From Herbidospora solisilvae (GTDB lineage Bacteria; Actinomycetota; Actinomycetes; Streptosporangiales; Streptosporangiaceae), in NCBI RefSeq assembly GCF_009901565.1, contig NZ_WXEW01000012.1, positions 248,001 to 312,000 on the forward strand: a stretch of DNA of 64,000 nt. Reading direction: 5' to 3'. Shown here one piece after another: positions 24,726 to 32,917 of this stretch. Below the pieces are notes generated by a model. It was not told where the DNA came from and did not search any database. It saw only the letters and a list, made by a program, of their open reading frames with translations. Each line of letters starts with the position of its first letter. Within the stretch, counting starts at the first letter, position 1. The translations under genes were made by a program, and so were the position numbers.

Positions 24726-26735
24726 GTGGCCATCGAGGTCCGCGACGGTGTTACCGTCATCGACGGCGAGCCGCAGGTGCTCGTGACGGCCGACTATCCC
24801 TACTACCGGGACGACCCCTCGGTGTGGCGTGACCGGCTCATCGCCATCCGCGACGAGCTGGGCATCCGCGTGATCACGTGTTACCTCCCGTGGCGGCACC
24901 ACCAGCCGACCCCGGACGGGCCGCCTGACTTCTCGGGGGAGAGCCAGGGGAACCGTGACGTGGTGGGATTCCTGGCGCTCTGCCACGAGCTCGGGATCCA
25001 GGTGGTGGCCAAACCCGGCCCGTTCATCCACGCCGAGACCAACTACGGCGGTCTGCCTGACTGGGTGTGCCCGAAGCACAACCCGGCGATCGAGGCCGTG
25101 CTCGACGCCGCCGGCGAGGCCTCGAACTGGCTCGGCGACCCGCTGCCCGCACCGCTCGCGCCGCTGTTCGACGGCATGGTCACCCAGTGGCTCAACGCGA
25201 CCGGCAAGGAGGTCATCGAGCCGGCGACCTGGCCGAACGGGCCGATCATCCTCATGCAGATCGCCAACGAGGGCATCTACACCAGCGGCGCGCTCCCGCT
25301 GAGCGCCTACGACTACAGCGCCTCGGCGCTGGCCTTCTACCGCGACCGGCTGAAGGACTGGTACGGCACCGTCGAGGAGTACGACCGCCTCCACGGCACC
25401 GCGATCGGCGACTGGTCCGACATCGAGCCCCCGAGGGAGTGGACCGGGCCTGCGCGATCGGAGGAGCTGCAGTCCTACGCCGACTGGGGACGCTTCCACG
25501 CCGAGTACATGGCCGAGGTCTACCACCGCTGGAGCGCCGCCGTCGCCGCGCGCGTCCCGGTCGTGGTCAACCTGAACCCGCCGGCCGAGCACCACCACTC
25601 GTTCGACGACTGGCTGGCCCGCGTCCGCCCCGAGATCTGGGACGGCATCAACTACGGCTTCACCAACTGGATGGGCGTCGTCTCGGCCAACCGCGACTCC
25701 CACGCCCGCTACGTGACGGCCGCCAAGCGCGCCCCGGGCCCGAACCTGGAGGAGAACTGGGGCTTCTCCAAGCTCTACGACCCCGCCTACGCCGACGGCA
25801 CGACCTCCTACCACCAGACGCTGCTCGCCCTGGCGGCCGGCGCGACCGGGTTCAACGTCTACACCGGCGTCAACACCTCGGGCTGGACCGACGACCTCGA
25901 CGACGTGCACGAGTCGCCCTACCCCGACTGCGCCCCCATCGACGAGAACGGCGAGGCCACCCCGAAGGCCCACACGCTGAAGTCGATGTCCGACTTCCTC
26001 ACGCTGCACGGCGCCGAGTTCCTGGAGTCCCGCCCCGAGCGCGCCGGCGCCTACGGCCTCTACCTGCCCTACGCCGGGATCGCCGCCTTCTCGCCCGAGG
26101 GCTCCGACGCCCCGCAGCTGGGCCGGTCGCTGCGCGCCTACCACGAGCGCTGCCGCGCCGCGGGGGTCGACTACGCGCTGGTCGAGCTCCAGAGCGCCAC
26201 CGTCGACGACCTGGCCGCGCACGGGAGCGTGACCGTCCCGGGCGGCCCGTTCATGCACCGCCACGTGCAGGCGCTGCTGGCCGCGCACATCGCCGCCGGC
26301 GGCTCGGTCGTCGTCGACGGCCCGGCGCCGTCCCTCGACGAGGACCTCCGCCCCTGTACGGTCCTCGCCGACGCCCTCCCCTCGGCCCCCGCCGCCGTGG
26401 AGTCGCGGGTCCGGGTCACGCACGGCCACGCCGACGCCTACCTGCGTGTCCACCCCGAGCGCGACGTCGCCTACCTGACCGTGCTGACCCAGAGCGACCA
26501 CGAGGGCGCCGTCTGCCTCGAACTCGACGGGCGGCCGATCGAGCTGATCACCGCCAAGGGCGGCGCGGCGCTGCTGCGCCTGGTCGACGGCGAGCTCGAC
26601 GACTTCCTGGTGAAGGGGGTCAACACCTACCTCGACTCGGCGGTCCCCGCCGGGGTGAAGCACGGCGACCGCATCCACATCGCCGACCACCCCGCCGACC
26701 TCGATCGGGTGGGAGGCCGGTTCCGGGTGTCCTGA
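24726..26735 (+). CDS. GH35-like beta-galactosidase, intracellular
   Basis: 669 residues from GTG 24726, with GAAGGAG 5 bases upstream; the GTG at 24720 overlaps that RBS. The TIM barrel begins VLVTADYPYYRDDPSVWRDRLIAIRDELGIRVITCYLPW, a GH35 pattern. The acid/base is in ILMQIANEGIY (Asn-Glu near 181) and the probable nucleophile in NLEENWGFSKLY (near 343). The C-terminal half looks like a glutamine-amidotransferase-like and beta-sandwich region. There is no signal peptide, so it hydrolyses imported galactosides in the cytosol. The divergent ROK gene probably controls it by sugar. Confidence 0.83.
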   Translation: MAIEVRDGVTVIDGEPQVLVTADYPYYRDDPSVWRDRLIAIRDELGIRVITCYLPWRHHQPTPDGPPDFSGESQGNRDVVGFLALCHELGIQVVAKPGPFIHAETNYGGLPDWVCPKHNPAIEAVLDAAGEASNWLGDPLPAPLAPLFDGMVTQWLNATGKEVIEPATWPNGPIILMQIANEGIYTSGALPLSAYDYSASALAFYRDRLKDWYGTVEEYDRLHGTAIGDWSDIEPPREWTGPARSEELQSYADWGRFHAEYMAEVYHRWSAAVAARVPVVVNLNPPAEHHHSFDDWLARVRPEIWDGINYGFTNWMGVVSANRDSHARYVTAAKRAPGPNLEENWGFSKLYDPAYADGTTSYHQTLLALAAGATGFNVYTGVNTSGWTDDLDDVHESPYPDCAPIDENGEATPKAHTLKSMSDFLTLHGAEFLESRPERAGAYGLYLPYAGIAAFSPEGSDAPQLGRSLRAYHERCRAAGVDYALVELQSATVDDLAAHGSVTVPGGPFMHRHVQALLAAHIAAGGSVVVDGPAPSLDEDLRPCTVLADALPSAPAAVESRVRVTHGHADAYLRVHPERDVAYLTVLTQSDHEGAVCLELDGRPIELITAKGGAALLRLVDGELDDFLVKGVNTYLDSAVPAGVKHGDRIHIADHPADLDRVGGRFRVS

Positions 26736-26757
26736 AACACCCTGACATGCTGTGCGG

Positions 26758-27555
26758 ATGAACGATCTCGCGCTTGAACTCCACGGGGTGAGCGTCCGCG
26801 CGGTCGGCCGCGCGCTGGTCTCCGACGTGGACCTCACCGTCCGGAAGGGCGAGCACTGGGTGGTGCTCGGTCCCAACGGGGCCGGGAAGACCACGATGTT
26901 GTCGGTCGCCGCGACCGTCCGCCACCCCACCTCCGGCACCGCCCGCGTGCTCGGGAAACAGCTCGGCAAGGTCGACCTGCGGGAGCTGCGCCGCCACATC
27001 GGCCTGGTGGCGGCCAGCCAGCGGCTCGTCGACGAGTCCCTGCTGGAGGAGGAGGGCGCGACCGCCAAGACGGTCGTGCTGACCGGCCACACCGGCACCA
27101 GCGCCCCCCTCTGGGAGCAGTACGGCCCCGCCGAGCACGCCAAGGCCGAGTCCCTGCTGGCCGACCTGGGCTGCAAGGACCTGGCCGACCGGCTCTTCGT
27201 CGTCTGCTCCCAGGGCGAGCGGGCCCGTGTCCGGGTGGCCCGCGCCCTCATGGCCGACCCCGAGATCCTGCTCCTCGACGAGCCCTTCGCCGGCCTCGAC
27301 CTGCCCGCCCGCGAAGACCTGATCGAGGCCCTGGAGGAGCTCGCCGGCCGCCCCCGCCTGTCGACCGTGCTGGTCACCCACCACCTGGAGGAGGTCCCCG
27401 CGACCACCACCCACGCGCTGCTGATGCGCGACGCCCGGGTGCTGGCCGGCGGTCCGGTCGAGGAGACGCTGACGGGCGAGCACCTGTCGGAGTGCTTCGG
27501 CCGCCCCCTGCGCATCGACCGCCACGACGGGCGCTTCTACGCCCGCCGGGGCTGA
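26758..27555 (+). CDS. Stand-alone ABC transporter ATPase
   Basis: 265 residues from ATG 26758; CATGCT (26746-26751) lies 6 bases upstream as a leaderless -10. Walker A LGPNGAGKTTMLSV, Q-loop GLVAASQRL, Walker B ILLLDEPFAGLDLPARED and the switch histidine (LVTHHLEEV) are intact. The signature is degenerate (VCSQGERARVRVARAL instead of LSGGQ). No permease or binding protein is adjacent. The ModF/iron-chelate-like order suggests either a cytosolic ATPase or a component of an importer encoded elsewhere. Its end overlaps the convergent LuxR gene by 19 bases. Confidence 0.88.
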   Translation: MNDLALELHGVSVRAVGRALVSDVDLTVRKGEHWVVLGPNGAGKTTMLSVAATVRHPTSGTARVLGKQLGKVDLRELRRHIGLVAASQRLVDESLLEEEGATAKTVVLTGHTGTSAPLWEQYGPAEHAKAESLLADLGCKDLADRLFVVCSQGERARVRVARALMADPEILLLDEPFAGLDLPAREDLIEALEELAGRPRLSTVLVTHHLEEVPATTTHALLMRDARVLAGGPVEETLTGEHLSECFGRPLRIDRHDGRFYARRG

Positions 27556-29879
27556 CCCCGCACCAGCAGCGCCACCAGAGCGGTCCGGGAGGACACCCCC
27601 AGCTTCGCGAACACGTTCGACAGGTGATATTCGACCGTCTTCACGCTGAGCGTCAGCCGCCGGGCGATCTCCTTGTTGGTCAGCCCCGCCACCACCAGCC
27701 CGGCGACCGTGCTCTCCTGGGCCGTCAGCGCGTCGTTCGACCGCCCGCATGCGGCCAGCTCCCTCATGGACCGTTCCAGGAACGGCGTGGCGCCCAGCGC
27801 CCGGAAGGCGTCGCAGGCGGCCCGCAGCCGGACCGCCGCGTCCGTGCGCCGCCCCGACCTTCGCAGGTTCGAGCCGTCGGCGAACTCGGCCCGCGCCCGC
27901 TCGAACGGATCGGGGGAGAGCGCCGCCTCCCTTCGCCCGCCCGGCGCGATCGGCAACATCCCCGCGCACGCGGCGAACCCGGCGCCGGGCGCGATCTCGG
28001 GATCGGGATCGCCGGCCTCGACCTGGTCGGCGAACGCCGCCGCCGCGTCGAGGAACATCCGGGCCAGCCCGCTCACGGCGCCCCATCCGTGCGAGAGCAG
28101 CGTCCGGGCGGTCGCGACCTCGCCCCGCGCGGCGTGCACCATGGCCTGCGCCGCGACGGTGTAGGGCGCGGTCCAGGTGCCGGGTCGGCGGGAGAGCGCG
28201 TCGTCCCAGGCCCCCGAACGCACTTCGGCCAGACAGCGCAGCGTCTCGGCCACCTCGCCGGGAACACCCCTCAGGTCGGCCAGGGCCCCGGCCGCGTCGC
28301 CCGTCCAGAGCCGCACCGCCGCCCGGCCGGTCAGCAGGTCGAGCTCCCCGGGCGCGGCCACCGCCGGGTCGGGCAGCCGCAGGTCCAGGACGTCGGCCGT
28401 CCGTCCGGCGGCGAACCGGGAGACCATGTGCACGAAGCCGGCTCCCACCCCCGACGCCCGGAACGCCCACCGATGTCCTTCGGGCAGCAGGCCGTCGGAC
28501 AGACACAGCCGGGCCAGCGCCGTCGCGACCGCGCCCTCGAAGGCCGGCTCCCGGTCGAGCCAGGCGCGTTCGAGCAGCCCCCGCGCCCGCGCCCGGTCCC
28601 CGCTCGCCTCCTCGACGAGCCCCGCCGCGAACGCCCGCGCGCCCGGATGGGCGTTGGGCTCGCGCGCCAGCTCGGCGGCCCGACCGGGCCGCCCGGCCAG
28701 CAGCAGCGCGTGCACCGCCTCCGCGCGCAGCACCCCGCGCTCCCGCGGCGACGCGGTCAGCCGGGCGGCGCACTCCAGGTGGTCGGCCGCCACCTCCCAG
28801 TTCCCGGACGCCCCCTGCTCCCGTGCGAAGGCGGCCACCTCCCGCGCGAACGCGTCGTCGGCCCGGGAGACGGCGCCGATCCGGTGGCGCACCTGGTCGA
28901 CCGGATCGGGACAGATCACGGCGGCGTCCCGGTGCAGCCGCGCCCGCTCGCCCGGCCGCAGCCCCTCGTAGACCGCCGCCCTGGTCAGCGGATCGGGGAA
29001 GCCCACCATGAGTTCCCCGCCGACCCGGTGGACCAGCAGCCCGGCCGCCACCGCCGCGTCGAGCAGCAGGATCGCGCCGGGGACGCCCGCCAGCCGTTCG
29101 GCCTGCCAGAGCGGGCACTCCTCGCCGAGCACGCCGGCCGCCCGGACCAGCGCGCGGGTCCGCTCGTCGAGCCGTCCGAGCCGGTCCTGTACGTCCATCG
29201 CATGCCCCCGGGGCGCCGGCAGCCGCGCCATGGGGTCGGCCAGCACGTCGGGCGAGGTCTGGCGGAGCAGCGCCTCGGCGTGCAGCGGGGAGCCTCCCGT
29301 GTGCGCCCGCAACCGGTCCAGCGCCGCCGCACCCAGGGGCACCGGGCACAGGTGCGCGGCGAGTTCCCCCAGCTCGGCCACGCTCAGCCCGGTCAGCGAC
29401 AACCGGGTCGCCTCGCTCAGCGACCGCCGCAGCCCGTCGGGCGGCTCGTCGCGGGTGACCACGACGACCAGCACGTTCCCGGCGTGCAGGCGGCGCAGCG
29501 CGAACGCCAGCGCCCGCACCGAGGGGGCATCGGCCCACTGCGCGTCGTCGGCCACCAGGGCCACCGGCTCCTCCGAGCCGGTCAGCACGCCCAGCAGGCG
29601 GGCGCCGACGTCGATGGGGTCGCCGGAGACGCCGTCGTGGAGCCACTGCTGGGCGAAGCCGTAATCGAAGGAGCTTTCGAGGGGATCGCCGCTCGCGGCG
29701 AGCACCCGGAAGCCCTCCAGCGCACTGCGGACCAGCGCGGTCTTGCCCACCCCCGGCGGGCCGTCGACCAGGACCAGCGCCGGGCGGCCCGAACGGGCCC
29801 GGCCGGCGCACGCGTGGAGGGCGGCGCGTTCGCGGTCACGTCCGACGAAGGCGGCCCTCAGTTCAGACACGATTGTCAC
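27537..29879 (-). CDS. LAL-type LuxR transcriptional regulator with AAA ATPase domain
   Basis: 780 residues (GTG 29879; an internal GTG at 29870 is an alternative start). N-terminal ATPase: Walker A LVDGPPGVGKTALVRSAL (near 37-54) and Walker B-like VALVADDAQWAD. A long helical TPR-like middle (AADHLECAARLTASPRERGVLRAEAVHALLLAG) leads to a C-terminal LuxR HTH (LTAQESTVAGLVVAGLTNKEIARRLTLSVKTVEYHLSNVFAKLGV). LAL proteins bind ATP and small ligands and often govern secondary metabolism or sugar use. It is 34 bases downstream of the ECF sigma gene in the same direction, possibly one transcript. Confidence 0.94.
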   Translation of the reverse strand: MTIVSELRAAFVGRDRERAALHACAGRARSGRPALVLVDGPPGVGKTALVRSALEGFRVLAASGDPLESSFDYGFAQQWLHDGVSGDPIDVGARLLGVLTGSEEPVALVADDAQWADAPSVRALAFALRRLHAGNVLVVVVTRDEPPDGLRRSLSEATRLSLTGLSVAELGELAAHLCPVPLGAAALDRLRAHTGGSPLHAEALLRQTSPDVLADPMARLPAPRGHAMDVQDRLGRLDERTRALVRAAGVLGEECPLWQAERLAGVPGAILLLDAAVAAGLLVHRVGGELMVGFPDPLTRAAVYEGLRPGERARLHRDAAVICPDPVDQVRHRIGAVSRADDAFAREVAAFAREQGASGNWEVAADHLECAARLTASPRERGVLRAEAVHALLLAGRPGRAAELAREPNAHPGARAFAAGLVEEASGDRARARGLLERAWLDREPAFEGAVATALARLCLSDGLLPEGHRWAFRASGVGAGFVHMVSRFAAGRTADVLDLRLPDPAVAAPGELDLLTGRAAVRLWTGDAAGALADLRGVPGEVAETLRCLAEVRSGAWDDALSRRPGTWTAPYTVAAQAMVHAARGEVATARTLLSHGWGAVSGLARMFLDAAAAFADQVEAGDPDPEIAPGAGFAACAGMLPIAPGGRREAALSPDPFERARAEFADGSNLRRSGRRTDAAVRLRAACDAFRALGATPFLERSMRELAACGRSNDALTAQESTVAGLVVAGLTNKEIARRLTLSVKTVEYHLSNVFAKLGVSSRTALVALLVRGQPRRA

Positions 29880-29913
29880 GGAAGGTAGGAGGGTGACCGG
29901 CCGGTCCTGATAC

Positions 29914-30474
29914 CTACTCCGGGCCGCCGAGTTTCGCGCGCAGCGACTTCAGGCAGCGGGCGCGGGTCGGCCCGATGCTGCCGACCGGCATGTCGAGGGT
30001 GGCCGCGATCTCCAGGTAGCTGAGCGGCGGCGTCGCCGACAGCATCCGCAGCAGGTCGCGGCAGCGCTGCCCGAGCTGCTCGAAGGCCGCCAGCAGCCGG
30101 GCCGCCCGCGCGGCGTCGAGCGCCGCCTGCTCGGCGTCGAGGAGCACCTGCTCGGGGGTGCGGTCGGGGGACCGGACGTCGGCGAGGAAGCCGTCTCCGG
30201 ACGGCGTCACCCGGCCCGCCGCCTTCGCCATGCGCAGGGCCTCGCGCCGGGCGGTCGTGGCCAGCCAGCCGCCGACCTTGTCGGGCTGCTCGATCCGGTC
30301 GAGGCGCTCGGCCAGCCGTAACCAGGCCTCCTGCACGACGTCGCGCCGGTCGTCGTCGCCCAGCCCGAACCCGGCCGTCACCGCCCACAACAACCCGGTG
30401 AACCGGGCCACGAGAGCGTTCCACGCGGTCTCGTCTCCACCGGCGGCCCCTTTGACGAGGTCGGCGACGTCCAT
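29914..30474 (-). CDS. ECF sigma factor
   Basis: 186 residues from ATG 30474 (GGAGGAGGACACGA upstream is a strong RBS); a longer reading to 30582 is unsupported. Region 2: ETAWNALVARFTGLLWAVTAGFGLGDDDRRDVVQEAWLRLAERL. Region 4: LRMLSATPPLSYLEIAATLDMPVGSIGPTRARCLKSLRAKL, with a classical sigma4 HTH. It precedes the LAL regulator. No anti-sigma gene is adjacent. Confidence 0.92.
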   Translation of the reverse strand: MDVADLVKGAAGGDETAWNALVARFTGLLWAVTAGFGLGDDDRRDVVQEAWLRLAERLDRIEQPDKVGGWLATTARREALRMAKAAGRVTPSGDGFLADVRSPDRTPEQVLLDAEQAALDAARAARLLAAFEQLGQRCRDLLRMLSATPPLSYLEIAATLDMPVGSIGPTRARCLKSLRAKLGGPE

Positions 30475-30653
30475 TCGTGTCCTCCTCCGCCGAGGGCCAT
30501 CTAACAACGATTCGGGCCGGTTCGGTACCCGATATGGCTTCTCGCGACAGGAGGCTGGAATCACCGATTTCCCCGCTGTCACAGGGGTTTCGCGCGCGTG
30601 GCACGCGACATTCTGGAATGATCGCGTCGTTATACCGTCGGACGTCGAGATTG

Positions 30654-31892
30654 ATGGTTCGTATGCCTGAATTCGAAGAGGTCTCCGCCTGGGTCTCCGC
30701 GAACCCGGTCGGCGCGGCGATCATCGCCGTCTTCGCCCTGGTGGCGCTCGTCATCCTGCTCTATGTCCTGCGCGCCGTCTGGCGCGGAGCCGGCCGTGTC
30801 TTCACCAAGTACGTCGCCCCCCGGCCGACCGAAGACATCCTGACCATCGTCGCGGCGAGCATCGCGACCGGTGTGTCGGCCCAGGGCATGTGGCAGTTCG
30901 CCGGAGACGTCCTCGGATTCGACGGTCCCCTGCGGCTGCTGCTCTTCGCGTTCATCGAGGTCGCCGTCATCACCTCGGCCGTCCGGGCCCGCCGCAACAT
31001 GCGGGAGAACTACGCCGCGGGCATCGACGGCCTGGCCGTCTGGGTGCTCACCGGCCTGTCGGCCGTGTTGTCGGCCATGGACGCCGCCAGCGTCGCCGAG
31101 GCGATCTTCCGCCTGGCCGCCCCGCTGGTCGCCGCCTGGCTCTGGGAGCGCGGCATGGCCATCGAGCGGGTCCGCCTCACCGGCCGCAGCCGCATCCACT
31201 GGCGGCTCACCCCCGAGCGGGCGATGGTCCGCCTCGGCCTGGCCGAGTCGAGCGACCGCACCGCCAGCGACGTCGACGCCCACCGCCGTCTCACCCGGGT
31301 CGCCCTGGCCGCCAAGCGCGCGCGCCACCTGCGCGAGACCGGCGCCTCCGAGCGTCGCATGCGCGCCGCGCTGGCCCGCCTCGACCGGGCCATGGACCAG
31401 GCGGTCGAGCACACCGGCCTCGCCAACGACGCCGAGCGCCAGGAGGCGCTGCTCTCGCAGATCGGCGCGTTGTTCAACACCAGCGCCCTGCTCGACCTCC
31501 ACCCGCCGGTCCCGTGGGAGCCCGAGCCCCCGCAGCAGAGCGCCGCCATGCGCGCCCTGATGGCCCCGGCCGACGAGGAGGACGAGCAGCGCCGGCCCGT
31601 CGCCGCCCCGGTCGACATCATGCAGCGCTCGTCGTGGATCAAGGCCGCCCGCGCCTACTGGGACCAGGCCATCGAGGAGCGCTTCGTGCCCCGCGCGGCC
31701 GACATCGCCCGCGAGACCGGCGTGCCGATCGACATGTGCAAGGAGTTCCGCTCGCTCTGGAAGCTGGAGGCCAAGGCCCACGCGCTGATCGAGGCCGCCT
31801 ACCTGGAGCACGGCATCGTCGACACCGGCCAGTTCCCCGCCATTCCGCAGGCCGAGCGGGTCCTGTCGGTGAACGGCGCCCACGCCGGCTGA
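30654..31892 (+). CDS. DUF2637-like membrane protein with cytoplasmic C-terminal region
   Basis: 412 residues from ATG 30654 (MPEF at 30663 is an alternative). Membrane segments: AAIIAVFALVALVILLYVL (near 20-40), a second hydrophobic stretch ILTIVAASIATGVSAQGMWQFAG and RLLLFAFIEVAVITSAV (near 100), VWVLTGLSAVLSAMDAASVAEAI and PLVAAWLWERGMAIERV. This spacing is the DUF2637 arrangement seen in actinobacterial Spd-type transfer proteins and chromosomal relatives. A helical tail (about 190-412) ends with a predicted HTH-like segment (RAADIARETGVPIDMCKEFRSLWKLEAKA). No conjugation genes are nearby, so a chromosomal role is more likely than transfer. Confidence 0.75.
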   Translation: MVRMPEFEEVSAWVSANPVGAAIIAVFALVALVILLYVLRAVWRGAGRVFTKYVAPRPTEDILTIVAASIATGVSAQGMWQFAGDVLGFDGPLRLLLFAFIEVAVITSAVRARRNMRENYAAGIDGLAVWVLTGLSAVLSAMDAASVAEAIFRLAAPLVAAWLWERGMAIERVRLTGRSRIHWRLTPERAMVRLGLAESSDRTASDVDAHRRLTRVALAAKRARHLRETGASERRMRAALARLDRAMDQAVEHTGLANDAERQEALLSQIGALFNTSALLDLHPPVPWEPEPPQQSAAMRALMAPADEEDEQRRPVAAPVDIMQRSSWIKAARAYWDQAIEERFVPRAADIARETGVPIDMCKEFRSLWKLEAKAHALIEAAYLEHGIVDTGQFPAIPQAERVLSVNGAHAG

Positions 31893-31906
31893 ACCGCCTT
31901 GTCGTG

Positions 31907-31936
31907 AAGGTCCCGCTCGTCCGCGAGCGGGGCCTT
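31907..31936 (+). terminator. Terminator after the DUF2637-like gene
   Basis: AAGG-CCCGCTCG pairs with CGAGCGGG-CCTT around a short loop, each arm with one bulged base. The stem starts 15 bases after the stop. Confidence 0.7.
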
Positions 31937-31975
31937 CGTCGTCTCCTGTATGGGTGTCGGCGTAGATTCCGGTAC

Positions 31976-32899
31976 ATGAGCAACCTCGAAAGCGACCCCC
32001 GGGAGGCCGTCTGCGGCGGCGAGGGCGCGGGCGAACCGGAGCTGCTGCCCGGCCGCGACGTCGTGCTGGGCGGGACCCGCGGGATGAAGGTCACCCGCAC
32101 GCTGCCCACCGCCGGACGGCGGATGGTCGGGGCGTGGTGCTTCGCCGACGCCTACGGGCCCGAACCGGCCGCGATGACGGTGCCGCCCCATCCCCACACG
32201 GGGTTGCAGACGGTGAGCTGGCTCGTCGAGGGCGAGGTGCTGCACCGTGACACGCTCGGCAGCGAGCAGGTGATCAAGCCGGGGCAGCTCAACCTGATGA
32301 CTGCCGGGCGCGGCATCGCCCACTCCGAGGAGTCCGAATTCGGGCGGCTGCACGGCGCGCAGCTCTGGGTCGCGCTGCCCGAGAGCGCCCGGCACACCGC
32401 CCCCGCCTTCGAGCACCACCCCGACCTGCCCGAGCTGACCGAGCCGGGCTGCTCGGTGACCGTGCTGCTGGGGGAACTGGCCGGGCTGACCTCGCCCGCC
32501 ACCGCGCACACGCCCATCGTGGGAGCCGAGATCGTGGTGTCCGCGCCCGCGCGGCTGCCGCTGAAGCCCGCCTGGGAGTACGCCGCCCTGGTGTTGTCGG
32601 GGACGGCGCGGGTCGCCGGGACGGCGCTGGAACCGGGACCGCTGCTCTACCTGGGCGCGGGCCGTTCCTCGGTGGATCTTGCGGGCGACGCCCGGCTGCT
32701 GCTGCTCGGCGGCGAGCCGTTCGAGGAGCGGATCGTCATGTGGTGGAACTTCGTCGGCCGCTCGCACGACGAGATCGTCGAGTTCCGGCGGTCGTGGGGC
32801 GAGGGCGCCCTCGGCCCGGTGCCCGGCTACGACGGCGATCCGCTCCGCGCCCCTGAGCTGCCCTCTCTCCGGCTCAAGCCCCGGGGCCGCGAGCGCTGA
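31976..32899 (+). CDS. Pirin family protein
   Basis: 307 residues from ATG 31976, with TAGATT (31963-31968) 7 bases upstream. Double cupin. The metal site of the N-terminal cupin is visible (PPHPHTGLQTVSWLVEGEVLHRDTLGSEQVIKPGQLNLMTAGRGIAHSEES): His pair, distal Glu/His. The C-terminal cupin has FEERIVMWWNFVGRSHDEIVEF. Pirins bind iron and include quercetinase-like dioxygenases and redox sensors. The gene is followed within 18 bases by the MOSC-reductase fusion, which has its own -10. Confidence 0.93.
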   Translation: MSNLESDPREAVCGGEGAGEPELLPGRDVVLGGTRGMKVTRTLPTAGRRMVGAWCFADAYGPEPAAMTVPPHPHTGLQTVSWLVEGEVLHRDTLGSEQVIKPGQLNLMTAGRGIAHSEESEFGRLHGAQLWVALPESARHTAPAFEHHPDLPELTEPGCSVTVLLGELAGLTSPATAHTPIVGAEIVVSAPARLPLKPAWEYAALVLSGTARVAGTALEPGPLLYLGAGRSSVDLAGDARLLLLGGEPFEERIVMWWNFVGRSHDEIVEFRRSWGEGALGPVPGYDGDPLRAPELPSLRLKPRGRER

Positions 32900-32917
32900 G
32901 CCGGGTAGGTTTCCGGT

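Noticed and set aside
30590-30625. TGGCAC-N5-TTCT resembling a sigma-54 promoter
   Set aside because: Actinomycetes normally lack sigma-54; the spacing is imperfect and no activator gene is adjacent.
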